The notes beneath the pieces are model-generated. The model made no database searches, was not told where the DNA came from, and saw nothing but the letters and a program-made list of their open reading frames with translations. A program made the translations under genes and the position numbers. A stretch of DNA of 64,000 bases from assembly GCA_014898425.1 (NCBI GenBank), contig RCSZ01000014.1:1302001-1366000 (forward strand). Direction: 5' to 3'. The stretch is from Botryotinia globosa. Taxonomy: Eukaryota; Ascomycota; Leotiomycetes; Helotiales; Sclerotiniaceae. Positions 45,156-57,067 of this stretch are shown here, piece by piece (the first letter of the stretch is position 1; each line of letters begins with the position of its first letter).

Positions 45156-46175
45156 ATGGCATCAAAAAGAATTATTCAGGATGCAAAGACATTGCTATCC
45201 AAATCTCGACCGGGGAAGTCATCATTTACCATCTGTCCTAGAAGCTCGCAGCGATATGTGCACCAAAGTGCAAGATTACCAGCCATGACAGCTTCGAGTT
45301 CAAGGACGAGACCAACTCTTCAACCACTCCATCAACCATCAACCATGTTAAAGCCCGCTGCGATCGGCGGCATTCGCAGCATCTTTATCCAAACAGAAGA
45401 CACCCCAAATCCGGATGCACTGAAGTTCCTTCCTAATCATCCAATCATACCACAAGACGTCAATTCGCCTTTCATAGAATACCTCAACCCCAGATCCACG
45501 CTTGCGCCACCATATCCATCCCCGCTCGCCGCATCGTTGATGAACATCGACGGGGTCAAGTCCGTTTTCTATGGCGCGAATTTCATTACAGTCACCAAGG
45601 TAGAGGATGCGAATTGGGCGCACATCAAACCAGAAGTTTTCAGTCTCATTACGGAAGCAGTAACTTCTGGAGCACAAATTGTCAATCTCACGGAGAGGAC
45701 GGGAGCAAGTGGCGAACCAGAGGAGGAAGACAGTCTAGCATACAATGAGGATGATCCGGAGGTTGTCGGAATGATTAAGGAATTGCTTGAAACCCGCATC
45801 CGGCCCGCGATCCAGGAAGATGGTGGAGACATTGACTATCGCGGGTTCGAGGACGGCATGGTCAAGTTGAAGCTCCGAGGTGCATGCCGAACTTGCGACT
45901 CAAGTACTGTTACGTTGAAGAATGGTATTGAGGGAATGCTTATGCATTATGTAAGTACCAAAACCTTCATTCTTGGATCCAATGCTCAGATGATCATTTA
46001 TGCAACAATGGGCTAACAATAAGTGCAGATTGAAGAAGTGAAAGGAGTTGTACAAGTATTGGATGAGGAGGAAGAGATAGCTCTCGCAGAATTTGCAAAG
46101 TTTGAGGAGAAGTTGAAGCAACAAAAAGGTCCTGATGCAGTTGCATCAAGTAGCTTAGATTCTATTCCAGGTTGA
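45156..46175 (+). CDS. NFU1: mitochondrial iron-sulfur cluster scaffold/targeting protein NFU1
   Basis: Two exons (45156-45950, 46029-46175) encode 313 residues. The N-terminus (MASKRIIQDAKTLLSKSRPG) and the following 60 residues are basic and Ser-rich, a mitochondrial presequence. The Nfu N-domain starts near residue 76 (IQTEDTPNPDALKFLPN, GVKSVFYGANFITVTK). The C-terminal NifU-like domain (ELLETRIRPAIQEDGGDIDY) carries the cluster-binding Cys244-x2-Cys247 in GACRTCDSSTVTLKNGIEGM. Nfu1 passes 4Fe-4S clusters to lipoate synthase and respiratory enzymes. The intron (GTAAGT to GCAG) lies just after HY and before IEEVKGVVQV. The start at 45156 is preferred over in-frame upstream codons because they are not ATG. 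Final residues are an acidic/basic tail. Confidence 0.95.
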
Positions 46176-49099
46176 GCTCGGTACTTGGTCAAGGAGGCAT
46201 GACTTTGGGATCTACCCGCATGGCAGCAGCGCGGATGTACAAAGAGTCTGTTAATGTTTCTCACTGGAGAGAATTTTGTTTCACAGCGTCGGCAATACCC
46301 ATACGAAATTTTGTGCATTTTTACCATTCACGCGATGGACGGAATAAATTGCATATCAAAATCGAACAAACGTGCCTAATAAGCCTCACCTCACAGCACC
46401 CCTCTATGTTTCATTTCATCTTTGAAGATTGAATTTCTTTCATGACTATCTACCTACGAATATCCAAATTTGACAACCGAATTGACTTGGACGTCTGAAT
46501 TCAGATTCGACAGTCAAAAGACTTTTCAGGTTTGATGCTCCTGTGATATGAATTCGCCCTCATTGAATAAAAATTTGGACATCCCGCACCCACCCTGATG
46601 CTGCTTCATGCAAATCCAATTACGAAGTACATATGTCCCTCACCCTGCATCAACTGTGATGATTTAATTGGATCAAAATTGCGGGTCTCTCCTCCATCCA
46701 CAGCAGGGTGTGTGAACAAAAAATTCCGGTGACGAATCAAGTACGCGTTGTTGAAATGGGCGTTTTGGCTTTCCAATGTCACCACTCAGAGCTGCAGGAT
46801 TCCTTGGCTGGCAACGAAACTTGATAGATATCGTATGGTTTTCTACTCGAATGACGAGGCTGGAGAGGATATGCGCCGTTGACAAGATATAGAATGGTAT
46901 CGATGGAGGGACAATGAGGGGCTGTCTTCTTGGTGATTGGAGATGTATATGCGGAAGCGGCTGTAGGTAAAGTTGCTTTCGGCTTTGTCGGTGTTGCACC
47001 AGTATGGATGGAATGGTAAGTTCTAATTTCCCCGCGATTGTCAAGGGCTTTTGTGGAAGACTGAGAGGGGAACTTTTGCCGATTTGAATTGTCAGGGAAA
47101 TACAAAGTAGGAGGGAGTTGTTGATGCCGCTTTTGGGTGACGGGGGTTGGGGGGGGGGGGGTTTTGAGAGGGTGAGGGGAAAGGAATGTTAGAATAGATG
47201 AAGTTCGTTCAATTGGTGTCTGTATCTCTTCTGTAGATATTTGCAGTAGAACCTACGGAGCAATCCAGAAACAACTAGCTTGCTTTTATCTCACTGCATG
47301 CAAGAATCTACTTTAATAACAACTTGACTCTGATAGGACAATGCCGTTCTTCTTTGTTCTACGGGACATTCCACTCTTCAACAGCGTGCCGGATATTTCT
47401 TTAGATCTTTAGACTTTCTCCTCCTGCCTTTACTTTCTCTTTCCTTCCCAACGTTGGACCAAGTCAAGGTTCGAGGGTCCAAACCTAGATCAGCAGAGCG
47501 CGGGAAGGAGAATGCGGGAGAGGAATCCGGGGTAGCTTGAAAGCCAGAAAAAATGCATCCGAAATTCAAAAATCTTGTAACATGTCGCCATCTCGATCCT
47601 CTCCTCGACTGAAAGAAAGGATTAATATCATTACGACATACGCCATAGATCTTTGTAACCATGTCAAGGGAAGAAGAAACATCATGCGTCGAGACAAAAA
47701 GAGGATGACGTCGAGGAATTCCAAGGTTCCAGGTTATCCATTTCATTGAATGAGATGATGGTGGCGTCGTCGTTGTGGCAAAGATATGATTTTTGTTTAG
47801 GTATGTTTAATTATATGCCGTGTCGAGACTCGAAAGTCTGTTTGAACTTTTGGAAAGATGCACAGGTTTGTGAGAAGAAGGTGAAGGCAATCGAAATACA
47901 TAAGAGAGGGTATCGTTTTATGCTGCAGTGATTTGATGGATGTATGTATGTATGTATGTATGTATGTATATATGTATGTATGATATATATATATATATGT
48001 ATATATATATGTGTTGCAACTTTCAGCATGGGCTCACAACATAAACGTTAACTTCTCGTACTTCCATCTCTTTCGTCTTCCTATTGTCATATGAATATTT
48101 GTGATCAGAAGAGTGATAATTACGGTCTTTCACATCTGCAATGCCGGTACTTGAGGTTTCCTTTCCAATTAGATGGAGTGTGATAGCTACCTAGGTAGTA
48201 ATCATGCGTGGTATTCAATCCACCAATGTATCCAACGCTCTTTGTAGGATCGCCAACATCGATGCAGAGTATCCGTCGGGTTTCCCTACCTACCTAGGTA
48301 GAGCATGAATTGAATGTGACTTTTTCGAGTTCATGAAGCGGCAGCAGATGATTCCTTCTTTTCAATTAGTTGGTCCTACGCAATGTTGAAAAGGAAAAAG
48401 CGACATCTACCCAGCCCAGCTCGCCCAGCCCAGCTACCTCAGCTACCTCTTGAGCTCACGGGGGATTTGAAATCGATCGACGTTTTATTAATTTATACAT
48501 TACCGAGGGAAGGGATTCGAGGCCTCGCCAATGAGTCGCCATCTCCTATTTCGGTCGGTCTGGATCTGTCACGGAAAGATCACCTGGTAGTTTTTAGGAT
48601 CATGGTTAAAAGATAGCTAGGTAGTAGGTATATGATATGATTTCTTGCATCTGATGATCTTGTATGTTGCGTTGCTTTCTCTACCGGTTCGTATCTCAGA
48701 TGCTCGCTGCAAGACTGCAACACAGACAGGCGGACAGTCGGACAGGCGGACAGACAGACGTACATATACTTTACGTTACCAAGGCAATTAATACTGGTGT
48801 ACCTACCAACATTACAACATCGGACATGCAAATGGTCGATCATTCTCCTCACCAGACGTAGGCAGGTTGAATAAGCACTTCAGTAAGTATGGTGGTAGTT
48901 TGTTTTGTTACTCTCCCGAGTCCCTATGTATATCCATCTCCATCTCCATCTCCATAGCCACTCATTACTTGGATACCCAATTAGACGTACTCCATCCATA
49001 TAGATGGTTCTCTCACACTCAGGTCTCTTTACACCTAAGTGGTTCCCATCTGAAAAGAAGCTCCATTTGTTCTGACTTGCATATTCAAGAGAAAATCCA
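46176..49099. other. 2.9-kb gene-free stretch
   Basis: No frame with a recognisable domain. Includes an 11- to 12-base G run at about 47149-47160, a TGTA-repeat near 47940-48012, two CCTAGGTAGG palindromes at 48187-48198 and 48285-48300, and a short CATCTC run near 48930. It may hold non-coding transcripts, but nothing in the sequence shows this. Confidence 0.5.
47940..48012. repeat. (TGTA)n with (TA)n microsatellite
   Basis: About eight TGTA units followed by TA and GTATAT runs. Confidence 0.9.
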
Positions 49100-49483
49100 A
49101 TGCTGCTCTATGATTTATTAATATGTCAGGCCCAAGTGCTTTCTTTCCCCTCTCTCCTTGTTTTTACCCTTCTCTCACTCTCACTCACTCTCTCTCTCAC
49201 AGTGCGTCGTACACTCCTGATCACTTTCCCTCTCTGCTTCTTCTTCTTGCCCAGGTTCTCACTGTCAAGAACTGCTTCTTGCTTTTTCCTCTTTCTTTAC
49301 ATATCCCGTGTTTTGAATCATTCCTCATTGCCACTCTATCTGATTATCTCTTCCTTGCCACTCTATCTGATTATCTCTCTTTCCTTTCCCCCCTGCCTCC
49401 TCCCCCCCTTCCACATGTTCACTTCGCCCAATTCCTCTTACCACTCTCCTCCTTGACGTCTTCACACATCTCCTACCAGTATC

Positions 49484-49612
49484 ACACACACACACACACA
49501 CACACACTCTCTCTCTCTCTCTCCCTCTCTCTCTCTCCCTCTCTCTCTCTCCCTCTCTCTCTCTCCCTCTCTCTCTCTCCCTCTCTCTCTCTCCCTCTCT
49601 CTCTCTCTCTTC
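49484..49612. repeat. compound (CA)n(CT)n microsatellite
   Basis: About 12 CA units pass into about 50 CT units broken by regular CCCT steps (CTCTCTCTCCCT). Confidence 0.92.
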
Positions 49613-50214
49613 TCGCCATCCACCACCACACCACCTTTCCCTCGCACCATCTGCCAGCTTCTTCTCTCCTTACCATTAATAGCATCCCAATTTAGCATTA
49701 CCACCTCAATTAACTAGCACCTCCACATTCACATCCACATCCAACTCTACCCCATTATTCATCCACATACAGTCCTATTCATCCATCCATAACCGTCGAC
49801 GCATGTCCGTGAACTTTTGTGGTGGCCCTCCACTTTTCATGCAGAGCTAATTGCCCCTCCCTTGTCTTCATATGTGGCTCTTTTGACATCCTTCTACCAA
49901 TGACATCTTCCTCTCGATTACATTTAGAAGCTTTTACAGTACTTTCCTGGCTCTCCACGCCCCCCCTCGGATATCGAACATCGGACCCTTGTGCCAATTG
50001 TAACGCTAAGGAGACCATCAGTTCGCATCTTGATCCATTCGTCGGTCATTCAGCCTTTCCTTAGGAGATCCTTACAATTAATTATATTACATTTACAAAT
50101 ACCCCCTTCTTGAAAGCTTCATATCTTGTTGTTCCATCCATATACCTCTCCCTATCCAGATACCCACCTATCAACTCATAGACACAATCCATACAACATA
50201 CATACAGACACATA

Positions 50215-50292
50215 TATACAGACACATACATACAGACACACACGCACACACACACACACACACACGCACACACATACACATACACACATACA
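50215..50292. repeat. (CA)n-rich microsatellite
   Basis: ACAGACACATA units passing into uninterrupted CA repeats and CATACA units. Confidence 0.88.
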
Positions 50293-52554
50293 CACTTGTT
50301 TATATTTTACCCCAAATACAATTAATTTAATTGTCCTCCATCATCCACATCATCCACATCATCAACTTCTTCTTCTACCCCTTCAAGAACAGAAAAGAAA
50401 AGAAAAAGATTCATTCATTGGGAATATATCTTCAACGGAGATTTCCACTTCCATTTCTATTGAATTTCGTCATCTTCCCCAATAAAAGAGAAGAGAGGGA
50501 GAAAAAGACCAATCATTTTGTTCTCTATTGTCGCACATTGAAAACGTACAAGCATTTTGTTTTAAACTATTTTTTGCGAGACCACTGTTCTTGTTCTTTG
50601 AAGAGTGTCTCTCGCGTGTCCACCATAAGGTAGCTTTCCCCGCATCAAGGTTGCGCCTCGCTCATCTTCGATCCCTCGAGACTATTTACAAGCCTACTTC
50701 GCCGCAGAAGAACTTCAAAACTTTCTTAGAACCTCCCACCTTCTTTTAAAGACAACCTCTAACCCCCCCAACTCTTTTCGAAATTACGATATCAGACATA
50801 ATAAATTTATTATCTTGACAACTAATACTGTCGCACCGTCAAGATATATATTCTTCCCATTCTCCCCCCCCCCAGAGATTCATCGGTCAATCTCGAAAAC
50901 TCAGAGAGAGAGAGAAGAGAGAGCTTTGGCCTTTCGTGCCCGTATCCTTCCCACGACAATGGGCTACGCATAGTCCGGGCGACACAAAGCCTTCACGAAT
51001 TCGAAATTCCGAACGCATATGCGCCGAAGCTTTGACATTCAATCTTCGGTTTGTTACAACAACTGCTAGTTCAAGCGATTATTGAGAAATAGACGGTATT
51101 TGAGTTTGGGTTTCATAAATTGAGAAAGAGAGAGTGGCATTAGAAGAGTTTCATCATTTCACGCGACAGCCGCCATTAAAGCAGGTAGGTGAGTTCCTGC
51201 CATACCAAATCCTTCCACCTCCAACCCCTAGCCTTGACGGGGATCTCTGGTGGAGAATCATTCCTGTTGCGACTCTCGAGATTTGGAGCTGACATGTCAA
51301 TCTACTAGATAAACATATAATATTTGTATTTTGAAAGTTGGGTTCTTTGGTGGGCTGTATCTCACGTCCGGTGAGTTTATACTTTTTCTATATCGAAACA
51401 GAGATGCCCGACCGGGTACTTCTCGCATCCGAATGGTCAGATCGAAGTGTGGATTCGACGACAACAATTGTTCGGGGTTGGCGCAACCAAATATCAACGT
51501 CTAGTTGTGGTGTACGATATTCTGGATTCGAGGAGCCATGTGTCTCGTATATCAAAACCATATTGCGACGTCTGGAAGAACGTGCTTGAGGTTGGATTTC
51601 ACAACAATACCGATATATGCCTCTCGGCCAAATGAGGAACTCACCTAGGCAGAACTTTCTAATTCACTTACCGGCTATGGACGCAACCAAGCTTGGAAAG
51701 TCGATATCCGGCACAGAACAGACGAATTTCTGCCTCGTGGTTTCTTGATTCCTGGTCACATTATGCTGCCTGATCTTGACAAGTTTTTCGATTCTGTCGA
51801 TTGCCACGGACTTGGACAACTCTATAATCGATTTTTCCTTTCTTCTTCTTTCTACATACTGTTCTTATTGCTTACTGACAAAGATATTCCACAGGATCAG
51901 TTGTTCATTTCTTGTGCGTCAGTATCGAAAGTCGGTCCGCATCTCCTCCTTGCGGGGCACACCAGAATTCACTCACGTTCGCATCTAAACTTCAGCCTCT
52001 TTCAGCTCTTACCTCTAGACATTCACGCCCTGTTTTCTAGCAGACCAGTTTCCCATTCTTGGTAAATTCTACAAATTCGCTTACTGTCGACTTAACCCCC
52101 CTTTTGCCAAGCAAACTCTATCAAGTAGTTTGGTCATTTTCAAAAATTACTTCAATACGAGACCCGATTAGAATTCTAGGCAAGACTCTTTATTGGTTTG
52201 GTAAGTTTTTATCACTGTATTATTCTTTCGTCCTTCGATCTATCCGATAGTCTTCCGCTTGACGCTATCTATTGCGCATATTCAATTTTACATTGACTGC
52301 ATGAGAAGCTGCTGGGATTCTTTCCTGTGGCTTTCTTTGCGTTGTGACAACCCCTCTTTTTCAATATGATTCACTCGCTCGCTCCCCTACTCACTTGAGT
52401 ATATGGTTTCCAACTTTGAACATTTAAGTTCAGCCTTTGCAAGTTGCAATAGCACAAGTCCTACATAACATACAATTCTTTACTTTAGATCTCAATTGAG
52501 AGCAGCTTTCTTCTTTTCCCTCTACAGAGAACTAACAGTTTCTACTTAGTCACC

Positions 52555-55321
52555 ATGAGTTCAAGCAATAATAAGATCGGAGCCGGTGGCAAGGCTAACC
52601 AATCTAATCCTTCATCCATGACATCAAGTAATCCTTCTCTCCTCCTCGGCAAATTCAATGAGCGCCGCTCAACACCAGACTCGGAGGCTTTGGCAAGTTC
52701 CGATGATGAACCTGACAGACAGGACATCCAACAGCCAGTCAATCCACCTCAAAAGCCACCTGCACGTCGTGCCTCATGGTTGAACGACGCACCTCAAGCT
52801 GGAACTCAGCCACGAAAGGGCTCGTTCGCAAGTAGTAGCATGTCTCCAACAGCTTCACATCCCAGTACACCCTCGACTGAGTCCAACCTCTGGGGTTCTC
52901 ATGCCCAAACAGCAGCAGGTCGTGGACATACAAGTACAAGCTCATTCCCATGGGGTAGTGCTATTTGGAACAGCGAGTCGCGTAAGGAGCCACCCTCTAG
53001 ATTGACTGAAGTACTACCATCTCCAACCTCTATGCATCCACCGGGCTCGGCTGGCAATGGATACTTTCCTAATGAAATGATGAGTCAACGAGACCCTTCA
53101 GCGAATCAACCCATTCCATTCGCAATCCCTCTCCATCCCACTCCTAAGACATACCGATCCCAATCGTACTCCGTCGGTCAGCTCGACCCAGATACAAGTG
53201 CTGGTCCACCACCAGCAGCTGTTCCGGCTTCTAGTCGAGGGCATAGAATTGGACATTCCGGATTGCAAAATCGACCACCCCGGCCAAGTATGTTGAGCGA
53301 AGTGACCGAGGGCGGTCTTGGAAAAGTCAAGGAAGTCGAGGATGATGATGATGAGAGTACCAACAGTTCTTCCCATGGTGTTCAAATTCAATCTCAAGAA
53401 GCCAAGACTATAGAATTCTTAGCTAAAGAAAATGCAATGTTACGACAACAGCAACAATATCAGAATCTGCGCCTCCGACCACGATCTTCAACCTCCAATC
53501 CTTTTGGCCTTGGTAATGGTTATGGCTTGCAGGAAGAACCTCTACCTGAAGAGTCAGATTATGCAATTGACGAACTCGACGAGCTCAACGATTTACAAGA
53601 TCCATCCAAGGCGATGTTAGGCCGAAGAATGAGCGAGTATGGTATTGCTGGCGCCCAGAGAGCCTCGCCGTACACTCTTGAAAACAGAAAGCTGGAGAAT
53701 GTGAAGAAGGCCAATTGGCAAAGCTCACTCGGATTCGGCGGAATGTCCGATATCCCGCAGAGCAGGCGCCACTCTTTCGCTGATATACCTGCTCGACAAG
53801 GTTCTGTTAGCTCGGCGGTTGGTGAGTCGTTGTCCCAACTCGATGCATCTATCCACGAGAGCCTGTCGTCAAATGTGGGTCGGTATAATGAGCACAATGG
53901 TTACTCTACTAATGACCATGGTAAGCAATATTCGTAAATTCCTTGGGTGTCTTTGAGCTGTAGGCAGGCATGAATTGACATCCTTATACTAACTCAACGC
54001 AGCAGCTTCATACTTCGGAAATCTTACTCAACCAGGTCCTTCCCCATTCAATGCTTCTGCATACCCTTACGGAAATGTCAATCAATACTCTACTGGCCGC
54101 CCTGCATCACCTCATCGAAGCATGTATGGCGTTCCACAACCTCGACACAATCAACTACTGTATATTGTGTTGTTCAAATGTTCCCGCGCAGATGTATTTT
54201 ATGTTCAAGAAGGCACTGGTCTCTCTGTCAAGCCTGGAGATCTTGTGATTGTTGAAGCTGATCGAGGGACCGATCTAGGCACCGTTGCTAAGGATAACGT
54301 GGACTGGGCTACTGCCAAGGAACTCAAAGAGCATTATGCCGAAGAGCACTACAAGTGGCTCATGATGTACTCCCAGGGTGCTGTAGGTAATACCGATGGA
54401 ACTGGTGCTGGTTTAATGGCTGCTGCAAATGGTATGCAAGGAAGTGCTGTAGGTGGTATGGGTCCACCAAGTCAGCACGGCATGCAGGAACCTAACCCAG
54501 GAGAGATCAAGCCCAAGATCATCAAGCGCCTTGCTCAAAATCATGAAATTCAAGCTTTGCGTGATAAGGAAGGAAATGAAGCAAAGGCCAAGCGTGTTTG
54601 TACGCAGAAGGTGAAAGAGCATGGTCTACACATGGAGATTCTAGATGCCGAATTTCAGATGTAAGTCAACTAACGTTTACAACAGCCATTCCGATGACAC
54701 AAGCTTACATTCAAATTTAGGGATTGGAAGAAGCTTACGTTTTATTACTTCGCTGATGCCTATATCAACTTCAATTCCCTCGTTACGGACTTATTCAAAG
54801 TATACAAGACAAGAATCTGGATGTCCGCGATCAATCCTGCTTCTTTCGCAAGTCCCGCACTTGGCTTGCAGGCACCAAGCGGTATCGGACCTGGAGCTGT
54901 AGGTGTAAACAGAACTCCACAAAGTGAGCGTCGACCACAACAGGCCGAGCAGCCACAAACATACAACACAGCGCAAGCAGGCCGAGGTTACCAAGGTGTC
55001 TTTGCACAACCATTTCAGCCAGCTATGGACAGAAGTTCTGCAGCTGCTCCTGGCTTTCAGCCTCAAGGATACACTTATGGATATTCTCCATTTGGTTCTA
55101 CCAGAAGTGTCGGTGCTGCGAGCGCTTATGGTACTTCAATGCTTGACCCATATTCTGGATTTGCAAACACAGCGGACTATCAAGCCCCTGGACGGTTCCC
55201 CTCTCCTCATGGCACTACCCCAACTCATGATGGTAGCGAATACGGTCGACAGACTGGACTCGTTGGTCAATCTGATGGTTGGATCGGAGCTTTCCAGGGC
55301 TTGTCTATGGGAACTCGTTAA
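52555..55321 (+). CDS. PSP1 C-terminal-domain protein
   Basis: Three exons (52555-53920, 54006-54660, 54721-55321) encode 873 residues. The N-terminal half is Ser/Pro/Asn-rich and disordered (KPPARRASWLNDAP, TYRSQSYSVGQLDPDT) with likely kinase sites and a short coiled stretch (EFLAKENAMLRQQQQYQNLR). The PSP1 C-terminal domain begins with LYIVLFKCSRADVFYVQEGT and VKPGDLVIVEADRGTDLGTV, and continues over intron 2 (ILDAEFQM, DWKKLTFYYFADAYINFNSL, VTDLFKVYKTRIWM). Yeast Psp1 suppresses DNA polymerase alpha mutations and is found in cytoplasmic mRNP granules; related bacterial domains assist RNA processing. A Gly/Pro/Tyr-rich tail ends the protein. Exon 2 has a tandem CAGCAG acceptor, so one extra Ala (874 residues) is possible. 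Confidence 0.88.
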
Positions 55322-56453
55322 AAATGGGTTTCTATCAGAACATACGCACGTTTTCGACCCTTTCCTTTGGCAAATCACAAGCAAGTCCATAACAGTCATA
55401 ACCCTTGCCTCTGGTATTGATATCCTTTTTCATTTCCAGATGGCGAGTTATCATCGGCACCCTCCTACAGAACTGGAGACTAGATACATTTTTCTGTTGT
55501 AATATACCACAGATGCCCTTCCTCATCGGCCCTGTTTCCTAATTCTCTACATGTTCTAGATGAACATACTATCTACACATTCATTTATTTCATTTTCACA
55601 TTGCGTTGCACCAGGTAGCACACTGTTTCTATGGGTCGGGAGATACTAAATACTATGAAGACGTACTGGAACAACGTCTTCTGGAATACTACACTTTTAT
55701 TGCAAATTGATCATAGAGGTTAATTGAGAAGGTTTCATTCGGAGTGGGGATACTTCTGGATTTACTACATAATCGGAGACAGGCATCGGATTCGTACACA
55801 ACACACGGGACATACTTTTCTACTTCTTCAATTCGTCGATACCATTTTTGTTCCACAGTTAGTCAGGAGGACTGCACCTTTGCGTCTTCGGGACCCTGAC
55901 GCCTTACCACGACTTAACGAGTAAAAAACAACAATTTTCAAGAACTCCATTGATAGATAGATCTTTCAAAATACGGCGGTGTCAAGTGGGGAAAAAAGAG
56001 ATTGGGTAAATTTGCAAAGGATAATGGATGGATGCATGTTTGTTTTTTCATTGCTTTGTGGGTTTTGATTCTTTTTCTGGCCTGATTTGTTGCCTTTGTT
56101 TTGTAGTCTTTTGTTCTTCTACGATTCAAGGAGACGGAGAATCGAATCGTCGATGAGATGGAATGGAAACGTTTTGAGGCATTACGGTTATGGATAAGGG
56201 AATCGGTAGCAAGAATGGAATTCATACACTGGGCTGTTTATTTTGAGTTGAAGTGGTCAATGTGTGATGTGATATGATATGTATGCTTGCGATGACAACA
56301 CAGCACAAATGAGCGGGTTGAACCAAAATATATAAGCAGTCAGCATAATCCCTATTGTCCATTCCTCAAACTTACAACCTCTCTCCTGTATAAACCCAAA
56401 TACGCATCTCTTTTCGTCGACAAACACGCCAAATCGAAAGAGAAGAGCATACC

Positions 56454-56498
56454 GGCACCTCGTGGTGTAGCGGTTAGGAGTGTCACACCGGGTCCTCT
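56454..56498 (+). tRNA. truncated tRNA-like sequence (5' half only), probably not functional
   Basis: GGCACCTCGTGGTGTAGCGG followed by TTAGGAGTGTCACACC resembles the acceptor stem start, D-arm and polymerase III A box (TGGTGTAGCGGTTAGG) of a eukaryotic tRNA. No T-arm or B box (GGTTCGANTCC) follows and the acceptor stem has no 3' partner. It is replaced by A-rich sequence and two GC hairpins. It may be a tRNA pseudogene, a tRNA-derived SINE head or a gene fragment. Confidence 0.4.
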
Positions 56499-56501
56499 AA
56501 A

Positions 56502-56548
56502 AAACCCCCCATCATGGGGTTTCTCCTCCCGCCCCTAGTAGGGGGCGG
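56502..56548. repeat. two adjacent GC-rich hairpins
   Basis: AAACCCC..GGGGTTT (56504-56522) and CCGCCCCTAGTAGGGGGCGG (56529-56548) are back-to-back inverted repeats with short loops, directly after the tRNA-like fragment. They could fold in RNA or DNA. Confidence 0.75.
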
Positions 56549-57067
56549 CAAGGTTTTGCTAGTCTGATCTTTGGATGGAGATTTTGGGTTCTTATATACA
56601 TACAGTAAGATGGTTGCGCAAGTCAATTCTTTTATTAGACAACAAAAGAGATTTCGTTTTCTTGAGAGGTCCTTCTTTTTTCGGATTTTCTTTTTTCGGA
56701 TTTTTCTACTACCTTGCTGGGGAAGGAACTTGGGACTGAGGGGAAAGGTTTCGCGAGCGGGGAGGAAGCGGATGATGGATGATGGATGATGGATGATGGA
56801 TGGGACCCACTTTGTGTCCCTTTCACTTTCACTTTCATCTTTACCTTTGACTTTGATCTTGAATTCATTTCAAAATTGATGTTTATATATTTGGGAAGAT
56901 TCGATTGATGTATGCTTGAATACTCCCTCGATATTGATTGTCTCTTGTCTGAGTTTATCTTTCGTTTCTCTATCTTGATTCTTGTTTGAAGCTCTTGAGC
57001 TTGTGATTCGGATTCGTTGACACGCCATTCATTGAATTTCTTACACATACCTATCTATAGAACGAAG

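Larger units (their letters stand above)
49100..52554 (+). promoter_or_regulatory. long pyrimidine-rich region upstream of the PSP1-domain gene, likely promoter and long leader
   Basis: 3.4 kb without a supported gene in front of the PSP1 start codon. It is strongly C/T-rich on the + strand (49140-49680; 50300-50760), contains CA and CT microsatellites, and has many short upstream ATG frames. Splice-like sites suggest a leader with introns: a good donor (GGTAAGTTTTTATC) at about 52200, and TACTTAG at 52543-52549, five bases before the ATG. Long leaders and promoters of this kind are common for fungal regulatory genes. No transcript evidence is available. Confidence 0.4.
55322..57067. other. 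intergenic with a tRNA-like fragment and GC hairpins
   Basis: Between PSP1 and the next gene. Apart from the tRNA-like piece, the hairpins and a GGATGAT repeat at 56771-56801, only short frames are present. Confidence 0.55.

Noticed and set aside
47149..47160. Long G homopolymer considered as a functional element
   Set aside because: A lone homopolymer in gene-free DNA; length may be affected by sequencing and no context supports a role.
47460..47490. GGTTCGAGGGTCC resembling a tRNA B box
   Set aside because: Spacing and sequence do not fit GGTTCGANTCC, and there is no A box or cloverleaf around it.
49123..49695. 190-codon Ser/Leu-rich frame
   Set aside because: Driven by the CT microsatellite and C/T-rich leader; the centre is a pure Ser-Leu repeat.
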